From NCBI RefSeq assembly GCF_018448905.1, contig NZ_RCWA01000004.1:1-64000 (forward strand): 64,000 bases of DNA. Direction: 5' to 3'. Below the pieces are notes generated by a model. The model had not been told where the DNA came from and did no database searches. It saw only the letters and a list, made by a program, of their open reading frames with translations. Both the position numbers and the translations under genes were made by a program. The stretch comes from Photorhabdus heterorhabditis (GTDB lineage: Bacteria > Pseudomonadota > Gammaproteobacteria > Enterobacterales > Enterobacteriaceae). Each line of letters starts with the position of its first letter. The stretch's first letter is position 1. Shown one piece after another: positions 7,585-15,784 of the stretch.

Positions 7585-7773
7585 ATGAAAAAGATTAAGA
7601 CCAAAACAGACCCAAAAACTGTTCGCAAGAATAAAGTCACCCGTCGTTATGGCAGGCGTTTCCGGCCTGATTTGTACCGGATGATGACGGTCAGGATTAT
7701 CGGGGCGTTTGGAAAAAGAAAGCGCCCTGATGTACAGGCCACAAAATTGTGGAGACCGGCTGTCCGGCTATAA
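7585..7773 (+). CDS. Small highly basic protein, 62 aa
   Basis: Unrecognised. Sixty-two residues with an extreme basic composition: Lys and Arg are spread through the whole length, including the clusters RKNKVTRRYGRRFR and KRKRP. There is no membrane segment. Such composition suggests nucleic-acid binding. CGGAG lies eight bases before the ATG at 7585; a TTG at 7582 is in frame but less likely. The gene has its own three-arm leader. A terminator-like hairpin follows at 7789-7813. Confidence 0.5.
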   Translation: MKKIKTKTDPKTVRKNKVTRRYGRRFRPDLYRMMTVRIIGAFGKRKRPDVQATKLWRPAVRL

Positions 7774-7788
7774 ATAACTCGGATGGGT

Positions 7789-7813
7789 CTATCCGAAAGC
7801 GGGATAGCTTTTT
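7789..7813 (+). terminator. Probable Rho-independent terminator
   Basis: CTATCC and GGGATAG flank a short loop, followed by CTTTTT. It lies just after the small basic protein gene. Confidence 0.55.
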
Positions 7814-7847
7814 CACATCGCTGAACTTATCACTTGCCTGTGGGGCA

Positions 7848-7879
7848 TTACCTTCACAGGGTATGCTCTGTGAAGGTAA
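7848..7879 (+). promoter_or_regulatory. Perfect 12-bp hairpin before the DUF1281-like gene
   Basis: TTACCTTCACAG (7848-7859) is exactly complementary to CTGTGAAGGTAA (7868-7879) across an 8-base loop. It ends seven bases before the AGAGG ribosome binding site. It lacks a T-run on the coding strand and therefore looks like a leader structure, not a terminator. Confidence 0.55.
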
Positions 7880-7898
7880 AAAAAGAGGATTTTTTACT

Positions 7899-8819
7899 AT
7901 GCCGAAGTGGTACGCTAATCGTTTGCATATCACGGGTCAACCTGACCAACTGGATGCGCTGCAACAATGGGCATTGGGAGACAAAACTCCCTATTACGGG
8001 CAGGCTATCCATCAAAGTATTAAGCTGTTTGTTGCGGGCTGTGCCGGTCTCCTGCAACCCACTGAAACGACAGATTACCCACTTTATCCGGCGCTGGTCG
8101 CGAAGGGGAAAGGAGGAAGCTCACCGGCAAACCGGGCGTTTGAGCACTGGCTGGCCTTGTTAAAAGATAATGTTGTGCTTGATGAAGTCACCAGCCAGCA
8201 GATTAACAGGCTATACCAACAAAGTAGTCTGGCCGCGCGAAAATGGGAGACGTTGCTCCCGGCAGCGCAGGAAACCATCATGGCGTTGTTTAACCAAAAG
8301 TCCCGTGACTGGTTCGGTCTGGTTGACTGGAACGGAGAACGTGACACGGAAATGCTGTGGTCTCATCTTGATGACCGGCTGACAGAGACGGTTCCGGGTG
8401 ACTTGTTTTTGCTGATACCGACCCGTCTTGCGAGTGAAATCAATGGATTTTGGGGCGGATTGTTAAAGGATCATGAGACGACTCATGAATTGTATATCCG
8501 ATTGTACGGTATGGCACAGCCGCGAGGTTATGACATAGCCTGGAAGCACCATGATGATGGCAGTCTGACCGGGCATTTTGACAAAACACCCCAGGAGCCG
8601 TGGTATGAAAAAGTTATAGCGCCTTTATCCAGGCAATATCACTGCCATATCACCCATTATTTTAAGGGTGTCAGTGGTTTTTGTGGTTATGACAAATACC
8701 GGAATGGGCAGAGGGAAACGGGTAGCATTGGTGAACTGGAATTTGGTGAGGAAGACGGTATCCGTAAAGTGATAGGGCCGGCCTACATTCTCGGCAATAT
8801 TTTACATGACGGATGTTAG
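7899..8819 (+). CDS. DUF1281 / YubB-like protein, 306 aa
   Basis: The protein begins MPKWYANRLHITGQ, typical of the DUF1281/YubB family (ferredoxin-like fold at the N-terminus) found on conjugative plasmids and integrative elements; its biochemical role is not known to me. Residues 1-100 carry this N-terminal region; the C-terminal part contains WYEKVIAPLSRQYHCHITHYF and FCGYDKYRNGQ, matching the conserved C-terminal block as I recall it. I chose the ATG at 7899 because AAAGAGG lies at the correct spacing and the family starts there; an open frame reaches upstream to 7749 but crosses the hairpin. Cytoplasmic, no membrane spans. Confidence 0.65.
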   Translation: MPKWYANRLHITGQPDQLDALQQWALGDKTPYYGQAIHQSIKLFVAGCAGLLQPTETTDYPLYPALVAKGKGGSSPANRAFEHWLALLKDNVVLDEVTSQQINRLYQQSSLAARKWETLLPAAQETIMALFNQKSRDWFGLVDWNGERDTEMLWSHLDDRLTETVPGDLFLLIPTRLASEINGFWGGLLKDHETTHELYIRLYGMAQPRGYDIAWKHHDDGSLTGHFDKTPQEPWYEKVIAPLSRQYHCHITHYFKGVSGFCGYDKYRNGQRETGSIGELEFGEEDGIRKVIGPAYILGNILHDGC

Positions 8820-8935
8820 TGCGCTGACAATGTATCCCGCAGGGAAATTTCTTGTGGTGAATTGACATAAAAAACAGGTTCAGGTTTGTCTGAGCATCCG
8901 ATAACACGACTGCCGGCGGATATGACACCGGCGAT

Positions 8936-8997
8936 TTACCCATTGGGGGAACATTTCCTCTGAGGGGGCGTGTTCCCCCTTTTCTCAGGAACACGTT
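8936..8997 (+). promoter_or_regulatory. Leader 8: three-arm competing stems
   Basis: GGGGGAACA (8945-8953) pairs exactly with TGTTCCCCC (8971-8979). The overlapping CGTGTTCC (8969-8976) pairs exactly with GGAACACG (8988-8995), which contains the Shine-Dalgarno of the broken gene that starts near 8998. The leader is intact although the gene it serves is broken. Confidence 0.55.
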
Positions 8998-9689
8998 TTG
9001 TCTGTATTGATTAATCATAAAAAAGCCTTTATGGCTTGATTGAATGAAACGGCTCGTTACCCTCATCGCTACCGGGTATTTGGCGATTTTGTGCCGTGTG
9101 CGGCAATCAGTCTGCATAATGCTTTTTGCACAGACAGTGAGTTGGAGCAGCAGTATTTGCAAATCATAAAACATCATGAACCGGAAGATGTGACCTGGCT
9201 GTCTCAACTGCTTGTGCATGTCATAAAGGTATTGGAACGCGAATCCCACGATTTTCTTGGCGGCATTTTCATGGAGATGAATCTGGGTAGCAAACATCTG
9301 AAGCAATTCTTCACACCCTGGCATATTAGCCGGGTGATGGCAAACATGCAGTTGAGTGACATTCGGCAATTTTTAGCGAAGCATCCCTTTTTCACCTTAT
9401 ACGAGCCTGCCTGTAGCACGGGTTGTATGGTTATTGTGATGGCAGAAGAATTGAAAGCCTCAGGTTATGTTCCTGTCCGGCATATGTGGGTATCCTGCGT
9501 TGATATTGACGTCGTAGCCGCTTCCATGGCGTATATCCTTCTCTGCTGGGGATACCCGGCGAGGTGGTGATAGGTAATGCGCTGACAAATGAACGTCATC
9601 GGGTTATGTATACCCCGGTACACTGGCTGGAAAACTGGCCGTGTTGTCTCAGGAAAAATCGTAAGCAGCATGAAGTTCAAACGGTTTGA
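8998..9689 (+). pseudogene. Broken paralogue of the adenine-methylase-like domain
   Basis: This stretch aligns codon for codon with residues 427 onward of the ArdC/methylase fusion at 4350-6314: HKKAF matches HKQAF, DFLGGIFM matches DFLGSIFM, EPACSTGCM matches DPACGAGGM and CVDIDVVA matches CVDIDPVA. An in-frame TGA (9037-9039) interrupts it early. A one-base deletion near 9540 shifts the frame; restoring one T gives LLSLLGIPGEVVIGNAL, matching the paralogue, and the shifted frame ends at 9687-9689. The intact piece 9040-9570 would need a TTG start with no good ribosome binding site. The original start was probably the TTG at 8998 after CAGGAACACG. It lacks the ArdC half. Confidence 0.75.
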
Positions 9690-10089
9690 GACACTTGATT
9701 AAGCAAATTCCGGCTCCTGGGCCGGAGTTTTTATCCACAAAACAGGACGGAGATGAGAAATAAACCGAGTGAGGTTATTTTGTTCATCCCTGACACGTTT
9801 TAGTCTGAATCGATAGTGCTTCCCAGATTGCACTGGACACACTCTATATTTCCTCTTTAATCCTTTCTTGCATGATCCATCATTGAATAAAATTCTTGCC
9901 TTTTGTATTTATCATGACTGATTCAACGAAAGAACCGGATACCCGCTTCGTTTACCCGTGATTGCATTGGAAACGTTTGAATTATTGCGTACGGTTTTCA
10001 TTGATTAATTTTTATTCCCGGGAAAAGAGTTTTGCCTTGTCCCTGCCAGAGGATGTATTAGGGTTTTGGGAAAAAAAAGGAGAATAATC
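9690..10089. other. Noncoding gap in the element
   Basis: A terminator lies at 9709-9732. The remaining 350 bases show no open frame with a ribosome binding site and no repeat I can recognise; they may be degenerate gene remains. Confidence 0.5.
9709..9732 (+). terminator. Rho-independent terminator
   Basis: TCCGGC and GCCGGA arms (9709-9714 and 9721-9726) followed by GTTTTTA. It closes the cargo gene run that ends with the broken methylase-like gene. Confidence 0.7.
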
Positions 10090-11607
10090 GTGTTGAAAAA
10101 AATTAAAATCCTGTTGGCGGGAACATCCGCAGGAAAAAAGTCACTTCCCCAACCCACCTCCATCCCAGAAACGGTCAAAGCAGGCTACTTTTTGCCGTCT
10201 GAATCCAGACTGTTGCTTGATACCGCCCGGCGACGGCAGTGTTTACAGTGTCTGTGGGACAATAGCGCATTACCCCAAACACACTATCAGACGTTATGGC
10301 TGGCCCCGTTACATGAATATGTTGCATTGATGCAACAACTTCCGGCAGCACCGCAGGGGCCTTATGCCCACCCAGGTGGCTTGATTGATGTGACTCTGCA
10401 ATGTACTGCGTTTGCGGTACGTCTGGCAAAAGGACAGATGTTACCGCCGGGGGTAGCCCCTGAGACGCAGGCAGAACAAAGTGTGATATGGAACACGGTG
10501 GTGTTTTACGCTGCGTTATTTCATTTTTTACCTGTTTTGGCCCAGTTTGACGGGGAACTGGATGAAGGCCAACCCTGGTACCCGGGATTGGTTGTGCCGC
10601 AGGGGCCGTATCGTTTCCGGTTCAAAATTCCTCCCGTGGAGACGAGGGTTGCCTGTCATTTCGGGGGGTTACTCGCCGGACGATTGCTGCCGGCTAAGGC
10701 GTTGACCTGGCTGGCGTCAGTACCTAATGCCTTGTCTTCGCTGTTCTGTATTTTATCCGGTGACATGAAGGAAGATGACGCAATCAATCAGATAATGACA
10801 GAAGCTTTGAATAAAGCGGGTGCACCGACAATATCAGAAATATTCTCTGTCACGGCAGCATCACCGCAAATTATTGTTTCAGGCAATCCCGAGGTTTCTG
10901 CTACGCCTTTATCAACCGCAATAGACAGTGTTCTGCCTTCTCAGAGACGACAGGAAGATAACCCGATGACTGAAATTGTTTCATCAGCCGTGAGGCCGGT
11001 TGATGAGATCCCTTCTGCTGTCATGACAGTCGCGCCGGAGCAGGGGATGCCGTCGGATGGGAGCACGCAACAGCTATTGTCATTAATGGGGATGAATGTG
11101 ACGGGCACAGTGACAGAACAGGTTATGGCCAGTGAAGCGGAAATCGTACCGCCATACACATCAGCGCCTTCACAACACGCGGTTCAGGCAACATGGCAGA
11201 ACGAAAATGTTATTGAGACATCCTGTATTGGCGAGCAATTCTGGGACTGGTTGTCCGCTGGATTAAGGCATGGGGTGATGACCATTAATACTCCGGAAGC
11301 CCGGATACATCTGGTCAGTGGTTTTGTGTTTGTGAGCGCGCCAGCCATTTTCTTCCAGTTTCTCGGTGAGAAGAAGCAGGCGGATGGCAAAGAAGTTAGC
11401 CAAAAATGGAAACGGGTACAAACCGCATTCGAGCGGCTGGGACGACATCGAGTCAGTCGTGGAAAGTGTTTTTGTTGTTGTCATCTTTATGATTCGGCTG
11501 ATCGGACTGGCTCCTATCAACGTGTTCATGGCTACTTAATCAAAAACACGTTGCTTTATCGTGACCGTTCTGTACCAGAAGATAGCCCTTTTCTCATGAT
11601 TTCATGA
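10090..11607 (+). CDS. TraI_2 / MobH-type relaxase-like protein
   Basis: A 505-residue protein related to the TraI_2 (MobH) proteins that act as relaxase or are found at the integrase end of integrative conjugative elements. Residues about 30-260 match the N-terminal domain, including PLHEYVALMQQLPAAPQGPYAHPGGL. The conserved GLLDH-type motif reads GLIDV here, so one expected metal-ligand histidine is missing. A variable linker (about 265-380) leads to the C-terminal TraI_2_C domain, with FWDWLSAGLRHG and a final RLGRHR to GYLIKNTLLY block. I chose the GTG at 10090, after AAAAAGGAGA; the frame stays open upstream to 10066. Next comes an integrase and tRNA-Phe, as in ICEs of this class. Confidence 0.7.
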   Translation: MLKKIKILLAGTSAGKKSLPQPTSIPETVKAGYFLPSESRLLLDTARRRQCLQCLWDNSALPQTHYQTLWLAPLHEYVALMQQLPAAPQGPYAHPGGLIDVTLQCTAFAVRLAKGQMLPPGVAPETQAEQSVIWNTVVFYAALFHFLPVLAQFDGELDEGQPWYPGLVVPQGPYRFRFKIPPVETRVACHFGGLLAGRLLPAKALTWLASVPNALSSLFCILSGDMKEDDAINQIMTEALNKAGAPTISEIFSVTAASPQIIVSGNPEVSATPLSTAIDSVLPSQRRQEDNPMTEIVSSAVRPVDEIPSAVMTVAPEQGMPSDGSTQQLLSLMGMNVTGTVTEQVMASEAEIVPPYTSAPSQHAVQATWQNENVIETSCIGEQFWDWLSAGLRHGVMTINTPEARIHLVSGFVFVSAPAIFFQFLGEKKQADGKEVSQKWKRVQTAFERLGRHRVSRGKCFCCCHLYDSADRTGSYQRVHGYLIKNTLLYRDRSVPEDSPFLMIS

Positions 11608-11685
11608 GAAAGCATCTTTAATAACAATATGTTATTTTCTGCGCCCCGCAATGGGTTTTTAAATTGATGAAGTGAGGAAGTAGAG

Positions 11686-12687
11686 ATGGACAGTATGACC
11701 TGGGATAACCTGCTGGATGAGTATTTCTTTGCCAAAATGTTGCGGCCGGATACGGAGTCAAGTTATCGCAAGGTGGTGAATACCTTCCAGGTGTTTGCAG
11801 GTGTGGATAATCGGCCTGCTCAAGTGACCCGACAACAGGTGCTGGCGTGGCGCAGATATGTGTTGCATCAGTCTGGCCTGAAAGGTGTGACCTGGAACAG
11901 TAAGATTGCGCATATGCGGGCGGTGTTTAATTTTGCGATAGAAGAAAAAATACTGCCCCAAACGGAAAACCCATTTAATGGTGTGGTGGTCAATGCGAAC
12001 AAAAATAAAAAGAAAACATTGACCAAAAAACAACTGACAGCCTTGTATCTCACGATGGGGCAATTTGAAGAGCGGGAGCGACAGGCAGGGGATAACCATC
12101 GTGCCCGCTGTGCATTATATCCGACCTGGTACTGGCTGACGGTACTGGATACGTTGCGTTATACCGGGATGCGGCAAAATCAGTTATTACATATCCGGTT
12201 GGGGGATATTGACCTGCATGAGCGTCGGATTATTCTTTGCTCCGAGGGGAGTAAGAACCATTATGAACATCAGGTGCCAGTGGTGAAATGGCTGTATCCG
12301 CGACTGGAGATTTTGCTGGAACGTGCTCAGGCTGCTGGGGCAAAATTGAGTGATCCCCTGTTTTGTGTGAACTATTTTACCACCAAAATAGACAGAGGAA
12401 GTGAAACCGACCAGTTACAGACGATAAAATCATTCTTTCGGCGCTTATCAAAGGAGTGTGGATTTGATGTGGGCCCACACCGTTTCCGGCATACCCTGGC
12501 AACTGAACTGATGAAAGCGCCTGATCGTAATTTACAAATGGTACGCGGATTACTGGGGCACCGCAGTATTGCCACGACGATGGAATATATTGATATCAAT
12601 CTGGAGACTGCCGGGCGCGCGTTGGAGCGTGAATTAATGCTGTATATCGATGTTGAACCAGAGAGAGGCGAAATGTTAACCGGATAA
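11686..12687 (+). CDS. Tyrosine recombinase, phage-integrase family
   Basis: A 333-residue site-specific recombinase, likely the integrase acting at the adjacent tRNA-Phe. Residues 1-100 form a SAM-like core-binding domain (YFFAKMLRPDTESSYRKVV). The catalytic domain shows Arg in LRYTGMRQNQLL (about 161-172), a HRFRHTLATEL box (HxxR) and LLGHRSIATTMEYID with the late His and nucleophilic Tyr. All expected catalytic positions appear present, so it is probably functional. Its stop codon lies 390 bases from the 3' end of the tRNA. AGTGAGGAAGTAGAG upstream provides the ribosome binding site. A terminator follows at 12732-12762. GC content is higher than in the AT-rich islands elsewhere in the window. 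Confidence 0.9.
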   Translation: MDSMTWDNLLDEYFFAKMLRPDTESSYRKVVNTFQVFAGVDNRPAQVTRQQVLAWRRYVLHQSGLKGVTWNSKIAHMRAVFNFAIEEKILPQTENPFNGVVVNANKNKKKTLTKKQLTALYLTMGQFEERERQAGDNHRARCALYPTWYWLTVLDTLRYTGMRQNQLLHIRLGDIDLHERRIILCSEGSKNHYEHQVPVVKWLYPRLEILLERAQAAGAKLSDPLFCVNYFTTKIDRGSETDQLQTIKSFFRRLSKECGFDVGPHRFRHTLATELMKAPDRNLQMVRGLLGHRSIATTMEYIDINLETAGRALERELMLYIDVEPERGEMLTG

Positions 12688-13075
12688 AACAAAATATCTT
12701 CGCTGTTGCCTGGACTTGTTTTGTCTGTACAAATTCCCTGTTGCAAGATAGGGAATTTTTTTGAGCTGATACAATCACCCGTAATTAACTTTCTTCTGAT
12801 CAATTAAATTAGGATAGTTGAGTAACCAACATACAACATCGTGTTAATTAATTCATTGATTTTGGTTTGGATGGCTTGACAGCTGCAATAGAACTTGTAA
12901 GTATTGCATTCCAGCGCAAAATGGACGCCTAAATTCTTAGGCATCCTAGCTTGGTAACCCTTATGTTCAGTTCAATATCGAAATACTGAAAAGCTAAACT
13001 AACCACAGTTATACATTCGGGTTCTTGTATTGGTCGCCCGTTAAGTTTTTATCTCCCAACAAGCGCACTTTGAAT
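12688..13075. other. Element end next to tRNA-Phe
   Basis: Noncoding. It holds the integrase terminator (12732-12762) and a short GCCTAA/TTAGGC hairpin near 12927-12945. An integration crossover would be expected in the tRNA 3' end at its right border. I looked for a second copy of the tRNA 3' segment on the element side and did not see one within the window, so the other end is probably outside it. Confidence 0.5.
12732..12762 (+). terminator. Rho-independent terminator after the integrase
   Basis: AATTCCCT (12732-12739) pairs with AGGGAATT (12750-12757) and is followed by a T-run. Confidence 0.85.
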
Positions 13076-13151
13076 TGGTGCCCGGAGGCGGAATCGAACC
13101 ACCGACACGAGGATTTTCAATCCTCTGCTCTACCGACTGAGCTATCCGGGC
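13076..13151 (-). tRNA. tRNA-Phe (GAA)
   Basis: A 76-nt cloverleaf on the minus strand. The acceptor arm is GCCCGGA paired with TCCGGGC, followed by discriminator A and an encoded CCA (13076-13078). The anticodon loop reads TTGAAAA with anticodon GAA; the T-arm contains GGTTCGATTCC. The equivalent E. coli tRNA-Phe (pheU) also sits beside yjdC and dsbD. Its 3' end faces the integrase-bearing element, the usual arrangement for tRNA-targeted integration. Confidence 0.97.
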
Positions 13152-13279
13152 AACGGGGCGCATTAAACCGTATTCAGCCTAAGTCGTCAATGTCTTTCTG
13201 ATAAAAAATGATAAAAGTCGGTTGATTGCTTCCTTTTTGCCCGCCATTTGTGTGGTTATTCATCTCAGGCTGATTTTTG

Positions 13280-13852
13280 TTAACTTAATGCGCCATTTTT
13301 GCGACATTGGGCAATATTCAAAACATCTTCTGCCAGCAGTTTTGCTGTGGCGATATCATTAATATCCCGTTTGACCAATAGCTTACTCAGGCAACCCTCC
13401 AGAATGAGTTCCATCTGTTTGGCAACCTGTTCGCCATCTTCGATATCCAGTTGCTGCAATAGCTCGATGGTATAACGGGAGGAACTTTGTTTCTGTAATT
13501 CCGCTAATTGATGAATAGGGTGGTCAGGTTTAGGAAATGCACTACAGGCCGCGATAAATAAACAACCCGGATAACGTTTCTCTTTTACTTTTTCATCAAG
13601 CGCTGTATAGCGAGCTAACAGTTTTTGTTCTGGCGTCAGAATTTCATCCAGTAACATTTGTCGTTGCCAGACATCGATTTGTTGACCGTGATAACGTAGA
13701 CAGTCATAAAGTAGTGCTTCCCGATCGGGCCAGAACTGCTTTAGATACTCAATGTCCATGTTAAGTGAACCAAGAAGCGTTTCAGTGGTGGCGGATAAGC
13801 CATGTTGCTCCAGCAAAGTTAAGACGTGACTAAGAATTTGCTCTCGTTGCAC
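13280..13852 (-). CDS. yjdC: TetR-family regulator YjdC
   Basis: A 190-residue putative transcriptional repressor, the length of E. coli YjdC. The N-terminal 60 residues form the TetR-type helix-turn-helix; the central block YPGCLFIAACSAFPKPDHPIH and the KQMELILEGCLS stretch match YjdC closely. I chose the GTG at 13852, whose product begins like E. coli MQRE and which has AAGGAGA in front; an ATG 20 codons upstream would overlap the dsbD coding region. It follows dsbD by 16 bases on the same strand, so the two are probably co-transcribed. Ligand and targets are unknown. Confidence 0.9.
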   Translation of the reverse strand: MQREQILSHVLTLLEQHGLSATTETLLGSLNMDIEYLKQFWPDREALLYDCLRYHGQQIDVWQRQMLLDEILTPEQKLLARYTALDEKVKEKRYPGCLFIAACSAFPKPDHPIHQLAELQKQSSSRYTIELLQQLDIEDGEQVAKQMELILEGCLSKLLVKRDINDIATAKLLAEDVLNIAQCRKNGALS

Positions 13853-13868
13853 GGTGTTCTCCTTCAGA

Positions 13869-15605
13869 TCATTTTTGTAGATGCTGCAAATGCTCATTAA
13901 AGCGGGTTGCATTCATAAAGCCGTTTATCCGTGAATCAGGGATCTCTTTTCCCTGAGAGTCAAAAAATAGAATAGTGGGTAATCCTCGTACACTGAATGT
14001 TTCCAATAGTTGTTTTTGTTGCGGGCTGTTATTCGTGACATTAGCCTGTAACAGTAGGGTATCACTCAGCTGTGATTGAACTTGCGGATCGCTGAAAGTA
14101 TATTTTTCAAACTCCTTACAGGCGACACACCAGTCAGCATAAAAATCAAGCATAATGGTTTTATGGCTGTTTTGTGCCATTATATGTTCGAATTCTTGCC
14201 AGTTATTTATCTGGCGGAAATTGAGGCTATGTTGTGGCTGTTGTGTAACCGATGTATTCCAAAACCAATCTTGCAAGGGGCGGCTAGCTATCAGCATTAG
14301 AATTAATAATATCAGTTGCATGACTCTGATCCAGCTATTTTGACTTCTGAGTGTCAGAGCAAATCCCCATCCCAGGAAGCAGATTGCCAGCAGGCTCCAT
14401 AACCGTATTCCCCATGTATCTCCGACAACTCTTTCCAATAGGAAAACAGGTAATGCAAGAATAATGAAGCCAAAAGCTTCTTTAACATACTGCATCCAAG
14501 GACCGCTGCGTGGTAGGAGTTTATGACCAAACATGGTGATAGCAATGAGCGGTAATCCCATACCTAAAGCATAGAGGTAAAGGGTTATGCCACCTGCCAC
14601 TGTATTACCACTTTGAGCAATGTAGAGCAGAATGGCGCTTAAAGGAGCGGTAGTGCAAGGAGAACAAATTAATCCTGCTAATGCACCCATTGCGAAGACA
14701 CCGAAGAATGAGCCGCTTTTTTGTTGATTACTCCAGTTGACCAGGCGGGTCTGAACAGAGGAAGGCAGTTGCAGAGAATAAAGGCCGAACATCGATAGTG
14801 CCAGCAGAATAAACAATACTGACAAACCTATTAGTACATATGGATGTTGTAGTGCAGCCTGAAACTGTAGACCCGCTGCTGCGACAATCAGCCCAAGCAA
14901 GGTGTAAGTGATTGCCATTCCTTGAACATAGCTTAGTGCTAACCAAAAGATCTGTTTCAGGTTTTTAGGGTGCTGGCTGCCAAGAATAATGCTGGAGATC
15001 AGTGGGTACATTGGCAATACACAAGGTGTAAAGGCGATACCGATACCAATTAAAATTGCCCAGAGTGGTGAAAAAGGTAAATTTTGTTGATTTTGTTGAT
15101 CATTTGATGTGCTTTCTGATGTTTTCTGAACAGGTTCAGTTTGTATTACGTTGGCTGTTTCTGATGGAATAACTGCATTCAATGGAACAAGACGGGTTTC
15201 AGGTGGATAGCAGTATCCCGCTGCTGCGCAGCCTTGATAAGTGACAACAATATTGGATTTATCATTTGCTTCTGTAATAGGAACATTGATAGCCAGTTGC
15301 TGGAAATAAACTTCGGTTTCGCCAAAGAATTCATCTTGATGAGCGGTACCTTGTGGCAGGGTGATTTTACCTAGTGTGGCTTGTTGTGGCTCGACACGAA
15401 ATTGTTTGCGGTAAAGGTAATAGCCCGGTTTGATTTGCCAGTTTAATGTTAGTTTGTCGCCTTTTTGCTGAAAATCAAACATGAAGGCTTGATCTGCCGG
15501 CAAATACAGGTTTTGCCCCGGTTGTTCAAATAACGCATTGACTGTCAATGGTGTAAAGAGAGTGCTGCAAAATAGCAAAAACAGCATAAAAGTATGTTTA
15601 ATCAT
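13869..15605 (-). CDS. dsbD: Thiol:disulfide interchange protein DsbD
   Basis: Inner-membrane reductase of 578 residues that moves electrons from cytoplasmic thioredoxin to periplasmic DsbC and related partners. A cleavable signal peptide (cut likely after VNA) precedes the N-terminal periplasmic domain with the [10 protein letters not shown] cysteine pair. The central membrane domain has about eight spans and the paired cysteines in [10 protein letters not shown] and SPCTTAP. The C-terminal thioredoxin-like domain carries the active site WCVACK. Length fits the family (E. coli 565). Order tRNA-Phe, yjdC, dsbD matches E. coli, but cutA, which precedes dsbD there, is missing. Confidence 0.97.
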   Translation of the reverse strand: MIKHTFMLFLLFCSTLFTPLTVNALFEQPGQNLYLPADQAFMFDFQQKGDKLTLNWQIKPGYYLYRKQFRVEPQQATLGKITLPQGTAHQDEFFGETEVYFQQLAINVPITEANDKSNIVVTYQGCAAAGYCYPPETRLVPLNAVIPSETANVIQTEPVQKTSESTSNDQQNQQNLPFSPLWAILIGIGIAFTPCVLPMYPLISSIILGSQHPKNLKQIFWLALSYVQGMAITYTLLGLIVAAAGLQFQAALQHPYVLIGLSVLFILLALSMFGLYSLQLPSSVQTRLVNWSNQQKSGSFFGVFAMGALAGLICSPCTTAPLSAILLYIAQSGNTVAGGITLYLYALGMGLPLIAITMFGHKLLPRSGPWMQYVKEAFGFIILALPVFLLERVVGDTWGIRLWSLLAICFLGWGFALTLRSQNSWIRVMQLILLILMLIASRPLQDWFWNTSVTQQPQHSLNFRQINNWQEFEHIMAQNSHKTIMLDFYADWCVACKEFEKYTFSDPQVQSQLSDTLLLQANVTNNSPQQKQLLETFSVRGLPTILFFDSQGKEIPDSRINGFMNATRFNEHLQHLQK

Positions 15606-15734
15606 AAAGGTAACGATCGCTAATGGAATGAAACAGATTTAGCACTATAACTGATGGTTGTCAGACCAGAAAGTGTTCTGGTTAAGATTGGAGCAATAAT
15701 TAAAGAATTGCAGAGAAAACATATCTTTTAGCGG

Positions 15735-15762
15735 AAAATTGCAGGGACGGTATACGTCCCTG
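15735..15762 (-). terminator. Probable dcuA terminator
   Basis: Read on the minus strand, CAGGGACG pairs with CGTCCCTG and is followed by CAATTTTCC, a modest T-run. It lies about 25 bases after the dcuA stop. Confidence 0.6.
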
Positions 15763-15784
15763 AATTGAGCTGTTGTTGGCAGAA

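Noticed and set aside
8671-9369. 232-codon minus-strand frame
   Set aside because: It is antisense to the DUF1281-like gene end and the methylase paralogue, whose plus-strand homology is clear.
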